Assembly (NCBI RefSeq): GCF_049532895.1
Contig: NZ_CP064031.1
Location: 4,588,001-4,652,000 of the forward strand
Length of the DNA: 64,000 nt
Direction: 5' to 3'
Source: Dyella_B acidisoli
GTDB taxonomy: Bacteria; Pseudomonadota; Gammaproteobacteria; Xanthomonadales; Rhodanobacteraceae
The translations under genes were made by a program, and so were the position numbers. The notes under the pieces were generated by a model that ran no database searches, was not told the DNA's origin, and worked only from the letters and a program-made list of their open reading frames with translations. Of the stretch, positions 38,444 to 46,835 are shown piece by piece. How positions within the stretch are numbered: position 1 is the first letter of the stretch; each line of letters begins with the position of its first letter.

Positions 38444-39444
38444 GCTTCAGCACTTTTTGTTTGCCGGGATGGCAATTCCTGCGAACCGACCTGCTGCAAT
38501 GCCGCCGTTATCTGTGCGTCGGCCTGCTCTGGCGACCACGCTGCGATGTGTGCCGGCGCATAGCTGCGGCGCAAGTGGCGGATCAATTGCAGGCCGAGCC
38601 AGTAGCCACTGCGATTGGGCAAGCCTTGCTGATAGGGCCTGGGTGCAGCATTGAACCAGCGCTTGAATATATCCGGATGTTCGGGATCGATCGCCTTGCT
38701 CCTCGCATCCGCGAGAAAGCGTCGAGCGATCTCCGGCAGCTGGTTCGCGGGAATGGCGCCAAGCTCGTCCTCAAGCAGCAGCTCACCATCCGTGTGTCCC
38801 GGCGAAAGCTCACCGCTCACATACGTGGCCAGCCCCTCTTCGAACAGCGGCAAGGTGAGCGGCGCATCTGGCATCACGCCATCATTGCGAATGCCCGCAT
38901 GCTGCGCGTGATACAGATGGAACAGCTCATGCGGCACCACGATGTCGAGGTTGGCGTGTTCCAGCAGCAGCGTATCGACGGCGAATACCAGCACCGGCTT
39001 GCCATTACCAAGTACGCCACTCTTCGCGTCGAAGTTGGGTGCGAGCAGGATCGTTACAGGCGGATGCGCATCGGCATCCGGGAACAGCGTCTTGAAGCGC
39101 ACCGACTGATGTGCAACAGCATCCTGCAAGGCGCGCACTTCGACGGGAATATCCGCCGCCAAGGCGGGATATCGCTCAAAGCGCTTCTGCAGCCATATCT
39201 GCCGGCGCGCCTGCCAGTACGGATCGTGTTGCTTTTCCCACACCACTGTGTCGTAGACGTCACGACGCAGTGATTCGATGCTGCGGTTCCAGGCGTGCTC
39301 CTGCTGCAGAAACGGCTTTCCCTTAGCTGCGGACCAGAATTCGGTAAACGACGTGGTGATCGATGGCGCCTCCCTACCGGACGCAGGCACCATGCATGCG
39401 AGCAGCAGTGTCAGACAGAATGCCTTGCTGCTGCTCGCCTTCAT
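38437..39444 (-). CDS. Exported metalloprotease-like protein (HEXXH)
   Basis: A 335-residue protein with a signal peptide (about residues 1-23). HELFH at residues 172-176 is an HEXXH zinc motif and a downstream Glu in LFEEGLATYVSG could be the third ligand, the arrangement of gluzincin-type peptidases. The family was not recognised further; a DUF2268-like predicted peptidase is a possibility. Its ATG lies four bases after the stop of the S9 peptidase gene on the same strand, so the two are translationally coupled and probably work in the same compartment. Its end overlaps the convergent permease gene by seven bases. Confidence 0.75.
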   Translation of the reverse strand: MKASSSKAFCLTLLLACMVPASGREAPSITTSFTEFWSAAKGKPFLQQEHAWNRSIESLRRDVYDTVVWEKQHDPYWQARRQIWLQKRFERYPALAADIPVEVRALQDAVAHQSVRFKTLFPDADAHPPVTILLAPNFDAKSGVLGNGKPVLVFAVDTLLLEHANLDIVVPHELFHLYHAQHAGIRNDGVMPDAPLTLPLFEEGLATYVSGELSPGHTDGELLLEDELGAIPANQLPEIARRFLADARSKAIDPEHPDIFKRWFNAAPRPYQQGLPNRSGYWLGLQLIRHLRRSYAPAHIAAWSPEQADAQITAALQQVGSQELPSRQTKSAEAH

Positions 39445-39448
39445 TCCA

Positions 39449-41797
39449 TCACTTCCAAGGCCAGGGCTTCAGCGAGTATTCCTTCGGCGGCGTATCGCCA
39501 GCGAGGTACTGCACGAAGTAGTCCCAACGACGGCGCGTGATGTACGGGGTATCCGAGCCGTAACCATGGTGCTGGTTAGGCAAGAACAGCATGTCGAAAT
39601 CCTTGTTCGCCTTGATCAGCGCGTCCACCACCAGCAACGTGCTGTAGGGCGGCACGTTGTCGTCAATCGAACCGTGCACCAGCATCAACTTGCCCTTGAG
39701 GTTCTTGGCGATGAGCTGGTTGGCCTGATTGTCGTAGTTGGTGCTGCCGTTCTTGTTCGTCACCAGCAGGCCCTGCCACTTTTCGGCCCAGTCATCCTCA
39801 TACAGGCGATTGTCGTGGTTGCCGCTTTCGGCCCAACCCACCTTGAAGAAGTCTGGATAGCGGAACATTGCATCCGCCGTGGTATTGCCGCCACCGGAGT
39901 GGCCCCACATGCCCACGCGATCGAGATCGATCCACGGATAGCGCTGACCAAGCTGTTTGATGGCCGTCACCTGGTCCGGCAGCGTGTTGTCACCCATGTC
40001 GCCGAACCACGCATCGTGGAACGCCTTGGAGCGCCATGGCGTGCCCATGCCGTTGACCGCCACCACGATGAAGCCGAGTTCCGCCAGCGACTGGTTGTCA
40101 CGATGCGACGACTGGAAATCGAATCCATCCACCGAACCGGTCTGCGGTCCGGGATAGACGTAATTGACGATCGGATACTTCTTCGTCGGATCGAAATGGG
40201 TCGGCTTGAACATCAGGCCGTACAGATCGGTCTTGCCGTCACGCGCCTTCACCACGATCTGTTCCGGCGGCTGCCAGCCGGTAGCGAGCAGACGCTTGAT
40301 GTCGGTCTTGGCGACGGTAGTGATGACATGCCCGTCGTTCGCATCGCGCAGCACGGTCACCGGCGGTTGGGTGGTCGTGGAATAACTGTCGACGAAATAC
40401 TTGCCATCATCAGACAAGGTAATGGTGTGATCGGAAGGCTCCGGCGTGAGCAGCACTGGTTGGCCACCATCCAGGCTCACTTTCCAGAACTGCTGATAAT
40501 ACGGATTGATGCCCGATGTGCGTCCCACGCCACGGAACCACACGGTGCGCGTCTTCGCATCCACTCGCAGCACTTCAGTGACGTTGCCTTGACCATCCGT
40601 GATGGCGCGCTTGAGCTGGCCGTTGCCAAGATCGTATAGATACAGATTGCCCCAGTTGTTGCGCTCACTGAACCAGATCGCTTCGTGCGTGTCGGGCAGG
40701 TAGCGCCAGTTCACCTCGCCATTGCCGCTCTCGTAATAGGTGGCAACGTCTTCATGGAACACCGTGCGCACTTCGCCGGTTTTCGGATCGGCAATGCGGA
40801 AGGTTTCGTGCTTGTGGTCGCGCGACGTGGAGACGAAGGCCACCGTCTTGCCGTCCGGCGCCCATTTCACATCATCCCAACCACCCTTCCGGCCGCAGCT
40901 CACGTCGTCGCACAGTGAAGAGCGATGCTGATCCGGCGGCATCTTCAAGCGCACCACCGCATGTGTCGGCACGTCGATGACCACTCGCTCGATCATGGTG
41001 ATGTGCTCGTCACCCGCAAACGGATATTTCCATGACTGCAATTCCGGATGACCCAACTTGGTGGTCACCAGGTACATGTCGCCGGTCTTGCGCTGATCCT
41101 GCTGGAAGGTGGCGATCTGCTTGGAATCGGGCGACCACTCGAGGATGGCCCTGTCGGTGTGCTGCCAGCCGGCGTTGTCGGTGGCATAACCGAAATTCTC
41201 GATGCCATCCGTGGTGAGCTGGATTTCCTTGCCAGTGGCAACGTCGCGCACCCACAGATTCCAATTGCGGATGAAGGCTTCCTGCTTACGGTCGGGCGAC
41301 AGCACGCCGGGTTCCTTGCCGGTTTTCACCAGCGTGCTCTTGTCCACGCATTCGCCGGCTGCTTGCAGATTGCACAAGTAATGCGCGTCGCCGATCTGGA
41401 TATCGTCACGCCCGTCGGCGGCAACGCGGAATTCGGTGATACCCAGCTTGTCGGCCTTGATGTCTTTCTTGCCGGCCTTGACCAGCGCCGCGGCAAGCTT
41501 CGCCTGGTCGAGCAGCGGCGCGGCTTTGCCGTTCGTCGCGTCCATGCGCAGATAATGATCGCCGCTGGCGTCGTGGTCTTCATACCAGAAGTGCGTGTCA
41601 TCCAGCCAATGCACGGTACGCACCAGGTGATCCACCAGTGGCATCGTGGTGTACGGCATATAACGCTCGGCCTGCGCATAATCCTGCGCCGTGAGCGTGC
41701 CTCCCGCGGCCATCGCGCCACCCGGGATCAACCCCAAGGTCAGCAGTCCACACACCAGTGCGCCGTGCAAGCGCGACGTGCCGATTATCGAACGCAT
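39449..41797 (-). CDS. S9-family (DPP4-like) serine peptidase, exported
   Basis: A 782-residue protein. The ATG at 41797 is chosen because GGGAG lies six bases upstream. A signal peptide (ending GGAMAAG) is followed by the N-terminal beta-propeller domain of the dipeptidyl peptidase IV family and a C-terminal alpha/beta hydrolase domain. The catalytic Ser is in GHSGGGNTTADAMFRYPD, Asp in VHGSIDDNVPP and His in PNQHHGYG. Such enzymes remove N-terminal dipeptides or cleave short peptides in the periplasm. The coupled downstream gene encodes another metalloprotease-like exported protein, which suggests a peptide-scavenging unit. Confidence 0.92.
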   Translation of the reverse strand: MRSIIGTSRLHGALVCGLLTLGLIPGGAMAAGGTLTAQDYAQAERYMPYTTMPLVDHLVRTVHWLDDTHFWYEDHDASGDHYLRMDATNGKAAPLLDQAKLAAALVKAGKKDIKADKLGITEFRVAADGRDDIQIGDAHYLCNLQAAGECVDKSTLVKTGKEPGVLSPDRKQEAFIRNWNLWVRDVATGKEIQLTTDGIENFGYATDNAGWQHTDRAILEWSPDSKQIATFQQDQRKTGDMYLVTTKLGHPELQSWKYPFAGDEHITMIERVVIDVPTHAVVRLKMPPDQHRSSLCDDVSCGRKGGWDDVKWAPDGKTVAFVSTSRDHKHETFRIADPKTGEVRTVFHEDVATYYESGNGEVNWRYLPDTHEAIWFSERNNWGNLYLYDLGNGQLKRAITDGQGNVTEVLRVDAKTRTVWFRGVGRTSGINPYYQQFWKVSLDGGQPVLLTPEPSDHTITLSDDGKYFVDSYSTTTQPPVTVLRDANDGHVITTVAKTDIKRLLATGWQPPEQIVVKARDGKTDLYGLMFKPTHFDPTKKYPIVNYVYPGPQTGSVDGFDFQSSHRDNQSLAELGFIVVAVNGMGTPWRSKAFHDAWFGDMGDNTLPDQVTAIKQLGQRYPWIDLDRVGMWGHSGGGNTTADAMFRYPDFFKVGWAESGNHDNRLYEDDWAEKWQGLLVTNKNGSTNYDNQANQLIAKNLKGKLMLVHGSIDDNVPPYSTLLVVDALIKANKDFDMLFLPNQHHGYGSDTPYITRRRWDYFVQYLAGDTPPKEYSLKPWPWK

Positions 41798-42011
41798 GTT
41801 TGCTCCCATTGAAAACGAATGGCCGCCGAGGCGGCCGCCCCCCAATCTTGTCACGACCTTTCATCGTAGTGGCTGTGGTCGGGTTTCGACCCCTGCCAAA
41901 GGTCTCGACGTGTTGCTCCCTCCTCTGCCGCTGCAGGGGAGGGTTGGGGCGGGGTTGCTTGAGCTTGCGATACAGTTTGAATTCAACGCGAGATTGCTTC
42001 ACCCCACCCTA

Positions 42012-42038
42012 CCCTCCCCTACTACACGTAGGGGAGGG
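42012..42038. repeat. Intergenic hairpin before the glutathione transferase gene
   Basis: An 11-bp perfect stem (CCCTCCCCTAC, loop TACAC, GTAGGGGAGGG). The C-rich units around it, also at 41915-41950, are similar to low-complexity palindromes found in intergenic DNA of this group. Confidence 0.7.
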
Positions 42039-42085
42039 GACAATAAACAACGTCGTGGTGCCCCACGCCTATCCGGAGTCACGGC

Positions 42086-42835
42086 ATGTCCCAGCCATAC
42101 ACCATCATCGGCAACTACATTTCGCCCTACGTACGCAAAGTACTCGTATGCATGGATCTGAAAGGGCTCGATTACCAGATCGACCCGATTACGCCGTTCA
42201 TTGGCAACGACGATTTCAGCCGCCTGAGTCCCTTGCGCCGCATACCGGTGCTGATCGACGGCGAGCTGGTGCTCAACGATTCCTCGGTGATCTGCCAATA
42301 CCTGGAAGACAAGCATCCACAGCCTGCGCTTTATCCATCCGATATTGCACAGCGCGCCAAGGCACGCTGGCTGGAGGAATATGCCGATACGCATCTGGCA
42401 GATCTGTTGATCTGGCGGCTGTTCTATCAGCTCGCCGTTCGCCGCTACGTTTTCCAGGAGCCCACCGACGAGACCATCGTGCAGCACGCACGCGAGGTGC
42501 AGATTCCCGCCGCGCTGGATTACCTGGAAACGCAGCTACCGGTGGATGGATTCATCTTCGGCGAGCTTTCCATTGCCGACATCGCCATTGCCTGCTACTT
42601 CCGCACGGCTTCGTTCGTGCGCTACGTAGTGGACGCGCAGCGATGGACGCGCACTGCTGCGTTCGTGCAGCGGATGCTTGCGTTGCCTTCGTTCCAGAAA
42701 CTGGGGCGATTGGAAGACAGCATCCTGCGGCTTCCGCTGGCGCAGCAGCGCGACGCACTGGCCGCAGCAGGAGCGCCGCTTACGCGCGAAACCATGGCAA
42801 CCCATACCCCGCGGCACGGTTTGCCGCGGGGCTGA
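42086..42835 (+). CDS. Glutathione S-transferase family protein
   Basis: A 249-residue soluble protein with an N-terminal thioredoxin-like domain (YTIIGNYISPYVRKVLVCMD, with SPYVRK where GSTs bind glutathione, then RRIPVLIDGELVLNDSSVIC, the cis-Pro and Ser-binding loop) and an all-helical C-terminal domain with the GELSIADIAIA capping motif. The family detoxifies electrophiles or isomerises metabolites with glutathione; the substrate is not known. It is followed directly by a convergent papain-like protease gene. CGGAG is seven bases before the ATG. Confidence 0.9.
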   Translation: MSQPYTIIGNYISPYVRKVLVCMDLKGLDYQIDPITPFIGNDDFSRLSPLRRIPVLIDGELVLNDSSVICQYLEDKHPQPALYPSDIAQRAKARWLEEYADTHLADLLIWRLFYQLAVRRYVFQEPTDETIVQHAREVQIPAALDYLETQLPVDGFIFGELSIADIAIACYFRTASFVRYVVDAQRWTRTAAFVQRMLALPSFQKLGRLEDSILRLPLAQQRDALAAAGAPLTRETMATHTPRHGLPRG

Positions 42836-42842
42836 CGTCTCG

Positions 42843-43373
42843 TCACGGATACGGGTCTACGTACGAGGTGTTCTGCCAATACATGCCGTGGCGATAGAGC
42901 GCAGCATCGTAATCCACGTGATGGATCATTCCGTCATCCGGATCGAACACATGCAACTTGTAAGTCTGACCAAGCTGCACGATGCCTACGATCACCACCC
43001 AATGGCCATTCTGGTAGTCCGGATTGGGGCTGGGCACCGGCAACGTATGACCGACGATCGCGAGCAAGGGCCGGCCTCGATTGATCCACGCGATGATTTC
43101 ATCCCTCGTAGGAAGGGGGTAATCGTCGATGTTGTTGGTAAATCCCAGGTCCTCCAGCGCCGCAGCGGCCGATTGCTGCATGTGGATGTCCGCGTGCACG
43201 TTGTTGTGCGAGGCGACAGCCCAGGCGTCCGCCAACGCTTTGTCACTCACATAGGATTGCCCGCCCGAAAGTCCGAGCTGGTTGTACCAGTTGATGATTT
43301 CGCGCGCGGCGCAGGCCCAGCATGAATTGGGATCAGCTTGCTGCGCGGTGGGAAAATGCTGCAACACGGGCAT
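42843..43373 (-). CDS. Papain-like cysteine protease (C70/AvrRpt2-like)
   Basis: A 176-residue protein without a signal peptide. A catalytic Cys is in NSCWACAAREIINW (about residue 18), the His is in NGHWVVIVGIV and an Asp follows in FDPDDG, which is the Cys-His-Asp order of papain-fold enzymes such as C39 and AvrRpt2-type C70 peptidases. The small size indicates a bare catalytic domain. It is preceded on the same strand, 42 bases away, by a gene of unknown function, which could be its substrate, inhibitor or carrier. Because there is no obvious secretion signal, the site of action is uncertain; delivery by a secretion system is only a possibility. Confidence 0.8.
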   Translation of the reverse strand: MPVLQHFPTAQQADPNSCWACAAREIINWYNQLGLSGGQSYVSDKALADAWAVASHNNVHADIHMQQSAAAALEDLGFTNNIDDYPLPTRDEIIAWINRGRPLLAIVGHTLPVPSPNPDYQNGHWVVIVGIVQLGQTYKLHVFDPDDGMIHHVDYDAALYRHGMYWQNTSYVDPYP

Positions 43374-43415
43374 GTTTCGTAGCCTCTGTAAGGGTGGATG
43401 GACAGGTGTTTGTGC

Positions 43416-44144
43416 TCAACCGCCAACGGCAACCTTCTTGCCGTTCTTGTTCGCCGCCACCCACATTTGCAGGCAGCTGCTGACGTCGTTATCGGGAACC
43501 TGATCAACTGCGGTGATCGCACTGCTGCCGCCCGTCGCCGTGTTGTCCGGCGAGTGGCTGTGCCACGCCCAATAGTAGCCCGGGCCGAGCAAATAACTGC
43601 CGTCCGTGCGGGTGCCGAGAAGGTGCACTTTGAATTCCAGCGACACGCCCTGCGGCTGCATGGGCGTATCCCACAGGTACACGTAGGTCTGTGCACCGTT
43701 GCCGACAGGCAGGCAGTGATTCTGCGCATTCACCCAGGTGTCAAAATCGGCTGGCCATCCACCGATATGAAACCAGTGGTCGACGAACTCCGTCTGTCCG
43801 AGATCGCGGTTGATGATCTGCGTTTGTCCTTCCAGTACACCCTCACCGAAACTCTCTTCGTAGTAAGGGCTCTGCTGCACGCCGACGCGAAAGAAGTTGT
43901 CGACGAACCACCCATTGGCGTTGATGGTGTTCCTCTTGGTGTCGTTCTCGCGACCTTGCCCGATCCAATCGGCGGACAGCACTTCCACCTTGTCGGTGAC
44001 TGGAATGCCGTTCCATTTGAATCGGCAGATCTGAAACAGGCCGATCTTCTCGACGTTGTCGCCCTGCACGAACGTACCGCCGACATCGACGACATAACGG
44101 GCACTGATAGTGGAGCCCTGCTCCTGATACTTGATCACACGCAT
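43416..44144 (-). CDS. Hypothetical protein paired with the papain-like protease
   Basis: A 242-residue protein from the ATG at 44144, supported by AGGAG eight bases upstream. No family was recognised. It lacks a signal peptide and looks beta-rich, with many aromatic and Gly-Asn-Asp turns (RVIKYQEQGSTISARYVVDV in part; WHSHSPDNTATGGSS). The compact shape resembles a beta-sandwich, perhaps a carbohydrate- or partner-binding module. The gene is 42 bases upstream of the papain-like protease gene on the same strand, so the two probably share a transcript and a job. Confidence 0.65.
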   Translation of the reverse strand: MRVIKYQEQGSTISARYVVDVGGTFVQGDNVEKIGLFQICRFKWNGIPVTDKVEVLSADWIGQGRENDTKRNTINANGWFVDNFFRVGVQQSPYYEESFGEGVLEGQTQIINRDLGQTEFVDHWFHIGGWPADFDTWVNAQNHCLPVGNGAQTYVYLWDTPMQPQGVSLEFKVHLLGTRTDGSYLLGPGYYWAWHSHSPDNTATGGSSAITAVDQVPDNDVSSCLQMWVAANKNGKKVAVGG

Positions 44145-44499
44145 GGGTTCTTCTCCTTGGACATCCGAAGGGACGGTTTGAGCAACCGGGGATTCGCCTT
44201 TGCCGGAGGGGCTGCGCGAGCCGACCAACCGCATGAGCGCAAGCAACGTTGAAGAATTCATGTCCACCATGGACGTCGGCGAACGCCGCGTGTGAAAAAC
44301 CTCGCGCGCAAGAAATGGTGGCGCGTAGAGCACTTTGCTGCTGGAACAGCGTGAAGGTTATGTCGAGACGTCAGGCACGGTTGATGCTTCCAGCCAATGT
44401 CCATCTCGCAGCAGACGGGCTATTTCATCCGGACCATTCACGAGAAGGCCCGGGAAACGTCCAAGGACGTTGCAAGATCATTGATCCGGGGGGAGCACG
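44145..44499. other. Divergent intergenic region before the Crp/Fnr gene
   Basis: A 355-base gap between the hypothetical gene at 43416-44144 and the Crp/Fnr-type regulator. No further gene or clear promoter was recognised; both divergent promoters must lie here. Confidence 0.5.
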
Positions 44500-45240
44500 G
44501 TGGAAGCGAAGGAATGTTCCACCGAGGATGATCGAGCATCCTCGGTACAGGCGCAGCGCGCCGTCAGCGTCAAGCGAGCACGATTGTTCCGCGACATGCC
44601 TGACCTATTGATCCAGCATGTGGCCACGCATGCCGGCGAACGCCGCCTGCAAGGCGGTGATGTGCTTTTCTTGAAGAACGACCCGCAGGATTTCATCGCC
44701 ATCGTGGTCGCCGGTTGCATTCACACCATCGTGCATGGTCCCGACGGACGCCAATTGATCGTCGACAGTTTCCCGGCCGGTGATGTTGTCGGCGAAACGG
44801 CGCTGATCGACAACAAACGCCGCGACACAGCCGCTTTGGCCGGCGCACCGACGCACGTGTTGATACTGCGTCGGCATCACTTCGCTGTACTGATGGCCGA
44901 GCCATTGTTTCTCAATCGCTTGCTCGCCCTACTGTCATCGAGGCTGCGCGACGTGGCCGCGCTGATCGAGTCGCTGGGCCTGCACCGTCTCGAATCAAGG
45001 CTGGCGCGCTATTTCCTTTCCGCTGTGGACGAATGCGGGCGGCAGGTGCCGGACGGCATTGTGATACCCATGCCCTCAAGCCAAAGTCTGCTTGCTTCCA
45101 TGGTGAATGCCAGTCGCCCCAAGCTCAATGCACAACTGCAAGCCTGGCGCCGCAGCGGCCTGGTGAGCTGGACGCAGGATTCCCTGCTGATCACCGATGT
45201 GGCTCTGATGCGCAGCATGGCGCATGCTGCTGCTTCTTGA
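44500..45240 (+). CDS. Crp/Fnr-family transcriptional regulator
   Basis: A 246-residue regulator. The GTG start has GGGGGAG five bases upstream. A cNMP-binding-like beta-barrel (LQGGDVLFLKNDPQDFIAIV in part; GDVVGETALIDNKRRDTAAL) is followed by the dimer helix and a C-terminal winged helix (IPMPSSQSLLASMVNASRPKLNAQLQAWRRSGLV in part). The N-terminal Cys cluster of Fnr is not present, so direct Fe-S oxygen sensing is unlikely. Its targets are unknown; the adjacent divergent protease pair and the R-body-like operon are candidates only by position. Confidence 0.9.
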   Translation: MEAKECSTEDDRASSVQAQRAVSVKRARLFRDMPDLLIQHVATHAGERRLQGGDVLFLKNDPQDFIAIVVAGCIHTIVHGPDGRQLIVDSFPAGDVVGETALIDNKRRDTAALAGAPTHVLILRRHHFAVLMAEPLFLNRLLALLSSRLRDVAALIESLGLHRLESRLARYFLSAVDECGRQVPDGIVIPMPSSQSLLASMVNASRPKLNAQLQAWRRSGLVSWTQDSLLITDVALMRSMAHAAAS

Positions 45241-45277
45241 GGTCGATTCCGAACTTCTGACGCATCGAGCTGCGTGA

Positions 45278-45342
45278 GTTGGGGTGCAAATCCCAACGTT
45301 GCCATGCACGCATACATCGCGATGTTGGGGTTTGCCCCCAAC
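45278..45342. repeat. GTTGGGG-type palindrome, copy 3 (pair)
   Basis: Two units: GTTGGGGTGCAAATCCCAAC at 45278-45297 and GTTGGGGTTTGCCCCCAAC at 45324-45342, each itself nearly self-complementary. It lies just before the large palindromic element. Confidence 0.8.
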
Positions 45343-45361
45343 CAACGCCACTTAAGCCCTT

Positions 45362-45946
45362 CTCCCCTCGGGACCTGATTAGCGTCTTGCCTCAGCTGGG
45401 TATGTTGTGGTGTTGGGGCATTGCCTGCGGCGCTTTCGGAGCTTTCGGACCCTAAAGGGCCCGAGTCACTTTTCTTTGCGGGCCCAAAGAAAAGTAACCC
45501 AAAGAAATGGCCTCAAGAGCTCATGGCATTGCATAGGTTACAAGCCTGAAAGATATCGCCATGCTTTGATCGTTGACGGGCCAAGCTTCCACGGCGCCGC
45601 TATACCGCGAGGCGTCGAAGCATTGAGGGCTTAAAGCCCGCCCTCCGACAGGTTGAGCTTGGCTGAGATCTGCCCGATCTGCTTTAAGTCCTCAGCGCTT
45701 CGACGCCTCGCGGTATAGCGGGAGCGTTGAACCATGGGCGATCAACCACCTATCTAGCCAGAAACGTTCAGGCTTTTACCTTACTCATGCCGCGAGCTTC
45801 TCAGGCCATTTCTTTGGGTTACTTTTCTTTGGGCCCGCAAAGAAAAGTGACTCGGGCCCTTTAGGGTCCGAAAGCGCCGCAGGCAATGGCTCAATCCACG
45901 AAATCCCCAGCTGAGGCGAGACGCTAATCAGGCCCAAAGGGAGAGA
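45362..45946. repeat. Large palindromic element, copy A (about 585 bp)
   Basis: The whole element folds on itself. Its parts include a terminal inverted repeat (CCTGATTAGCGTCT.GCCTC), a perfect 63-bp inverted repeat (45451-45513 with 45803-45865) and a perfect 25-bp inner stem (45597-45621 with 45697-45721) around an asymmetric core. No gene is present. Copy B lies at 51968-52558 in the opposite orientation: the left arm of A, with its doubled CTTTCGGAG, corresponds to the right arm of B. The type of element, with its AAAGAAAAGTAACCCAAAG motif, recurs in Xanthomonadales genomes and is often mis-annotated as small proteins. Confidence 0.93.
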
Positions 45947-45987
45947 GGAGTTACGTATTGACACCAACGTCCTGCGTTTTTATGTCG

Positions 45988-46020
45988 CAAAAAAACACCG
46001 GAGACACGATGTCTCCGGTG
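45988..46020 (-). terminator. Intrinsic terminator of the Reb-like operon
   Basis: A perfect 10-bp stem (45996-46005 with 46011-46020, loop ACGAT) followed on the minus strand by seven T. It ends 22 bases after the last rebB-type gene and just before copy A of the large palindrome. Confidence 0.93.
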
Positions 46021-46042
46021 CAATGCGTAACGAACATCCGCA

Positions 46043-46369
46043 TTACTGTTGGCGGAAAGCGTTGAGCACCGTCAGCAAACTGGTGAGGTTGTCGGCGACG
46101 CCGGTCTGCGCCACTTTCTCCGTTGCGCCGGCTGCGGCCGTGGTATCCAAGGTGTAGATCTGCATCACGCCCTGGTTGGCGGCTGCCTGCGACAGCGTGT
46201 TCTGCTGCTGTTGTGCGGACACCGCGTTCTCGAACAGGATGCCGGTCGAATGCGCCATGGTCTGGTAGATGGAACCCATCGCCATGGCAGGCGCTTCACC
46301 GATGACCTTGACGTTAGATTGGGTTACTGCATCGGTAATCTGGTTGTTGACTGAGGTCGGATAAGCCAT
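46043..46369 (-). CDS. RebB-family R-body protein 1
   Basis: A 108-residue protein with the RebB pattern: VNNQITDAVTQSNVKVIGEA, then APAMAMGSIYQTMAHSTGIL and QQQQNTLSQAAANQGVMQIY (in part). RebB homologues are the structural proteins of R-bodies, the coiled protein ribbons that unroll in Caedibacter and are predicted in many Proteobacteria. It is a near copy of the upstream gene product at 46434-46757 (14 differences over 107 residues). Both have a C-terminal extension of about 30 residues (TTAAAGATEKVAQTGVADN) beyond the short RebB core. AGGAG lies before the ATG. It is the last gene of the operon. Confidence 0.9.
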   Translation of the reverse strand: MAYPTSVNNQITDAVTQSNVKVIGEAPAMAMGSIYQTMAHSTGILFENAVSAQQQQNTLSQAAANQGVMQIYTLDTTAAAGATEKVAQTGVADNLTSLLTVLNAFRQQ

Positions 46370-46433
46370 GTTGTTCTCCTTCGATCAATGGATGGAAAAA
46401 GCGATCAATGCAACGAAGCCGTGATCATCGGCA

Positions 46434-46757
46434 TTACTGACGGAACGCGCTCAAGATAGTGAGCAGACTGGTCAAGTTGTCCGCCACGCCCGTTTGCGCC
46501 ACTTTCTCGGTTGCACCGGCTGCCGCCGTGGTGTCGACGCTGTAGATCTGCATCACGCCCTGGTTGGTGGCCGCTTGCGTCAGCGTGTTCTGCTGCTGCT
46601 GCGCGGCTATGGAGTTCTCGAACAGGATGCCGGTTGAATGAGCCATGGTCTGGTAAACAGAACCCAGTGCCATGGCGGGCGCTTCAGCGACTACTTTGAC
46701 GTTGGATTGCGTGACCGCATCGGTGATCTGGTCGTTGACTGAGGTGGGATATGCCAT
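46434..46757 (-). CDS. RebB-family R-body protein 2
   Basis: A 107-residue RebB homologue (MAYPTSVNDQITDAVTQSN, then APAMALGSVYQTMAHSTGIL). It differs from the downstream copy at 46043-46369 in only 14 of 107 positions, mainly conservative ones, which points to tandem duplication with both copies kept functional. The two may co-assemble as main ribbon subunits. AAGGAG lies directly before the ATG. The upstream neighbour is the coiled-coil protein gene, 78 bases away on the same strand. Confidence 0.9.
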   Translation of the reverse strand: MAYPTSVNDQITDAVTQSNVKVVAEAPAMALGSVYQTMAHSTGILFENSIAAQQQQNTLTQAATNQGVMQIYSVDTTAAAGATEKVAQTGVADNLTSLLTILSAFRQ

Positions 46758-46835
46758 TTTTTTCTCCTTGGTTGGATGCGCGATACGTAGCGCATGTACG
46801 AGAACGTCGAACGAGGCGGATCGTGAAGCGCTGAC

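Noticed and set aside
45407..45634. Small open frames within the large palindromic elements
   Set aside because: They are translations of the repeat arms, of the kind often annotated wrongly as hypothetical proteins; they have no ribosome-binding sites.
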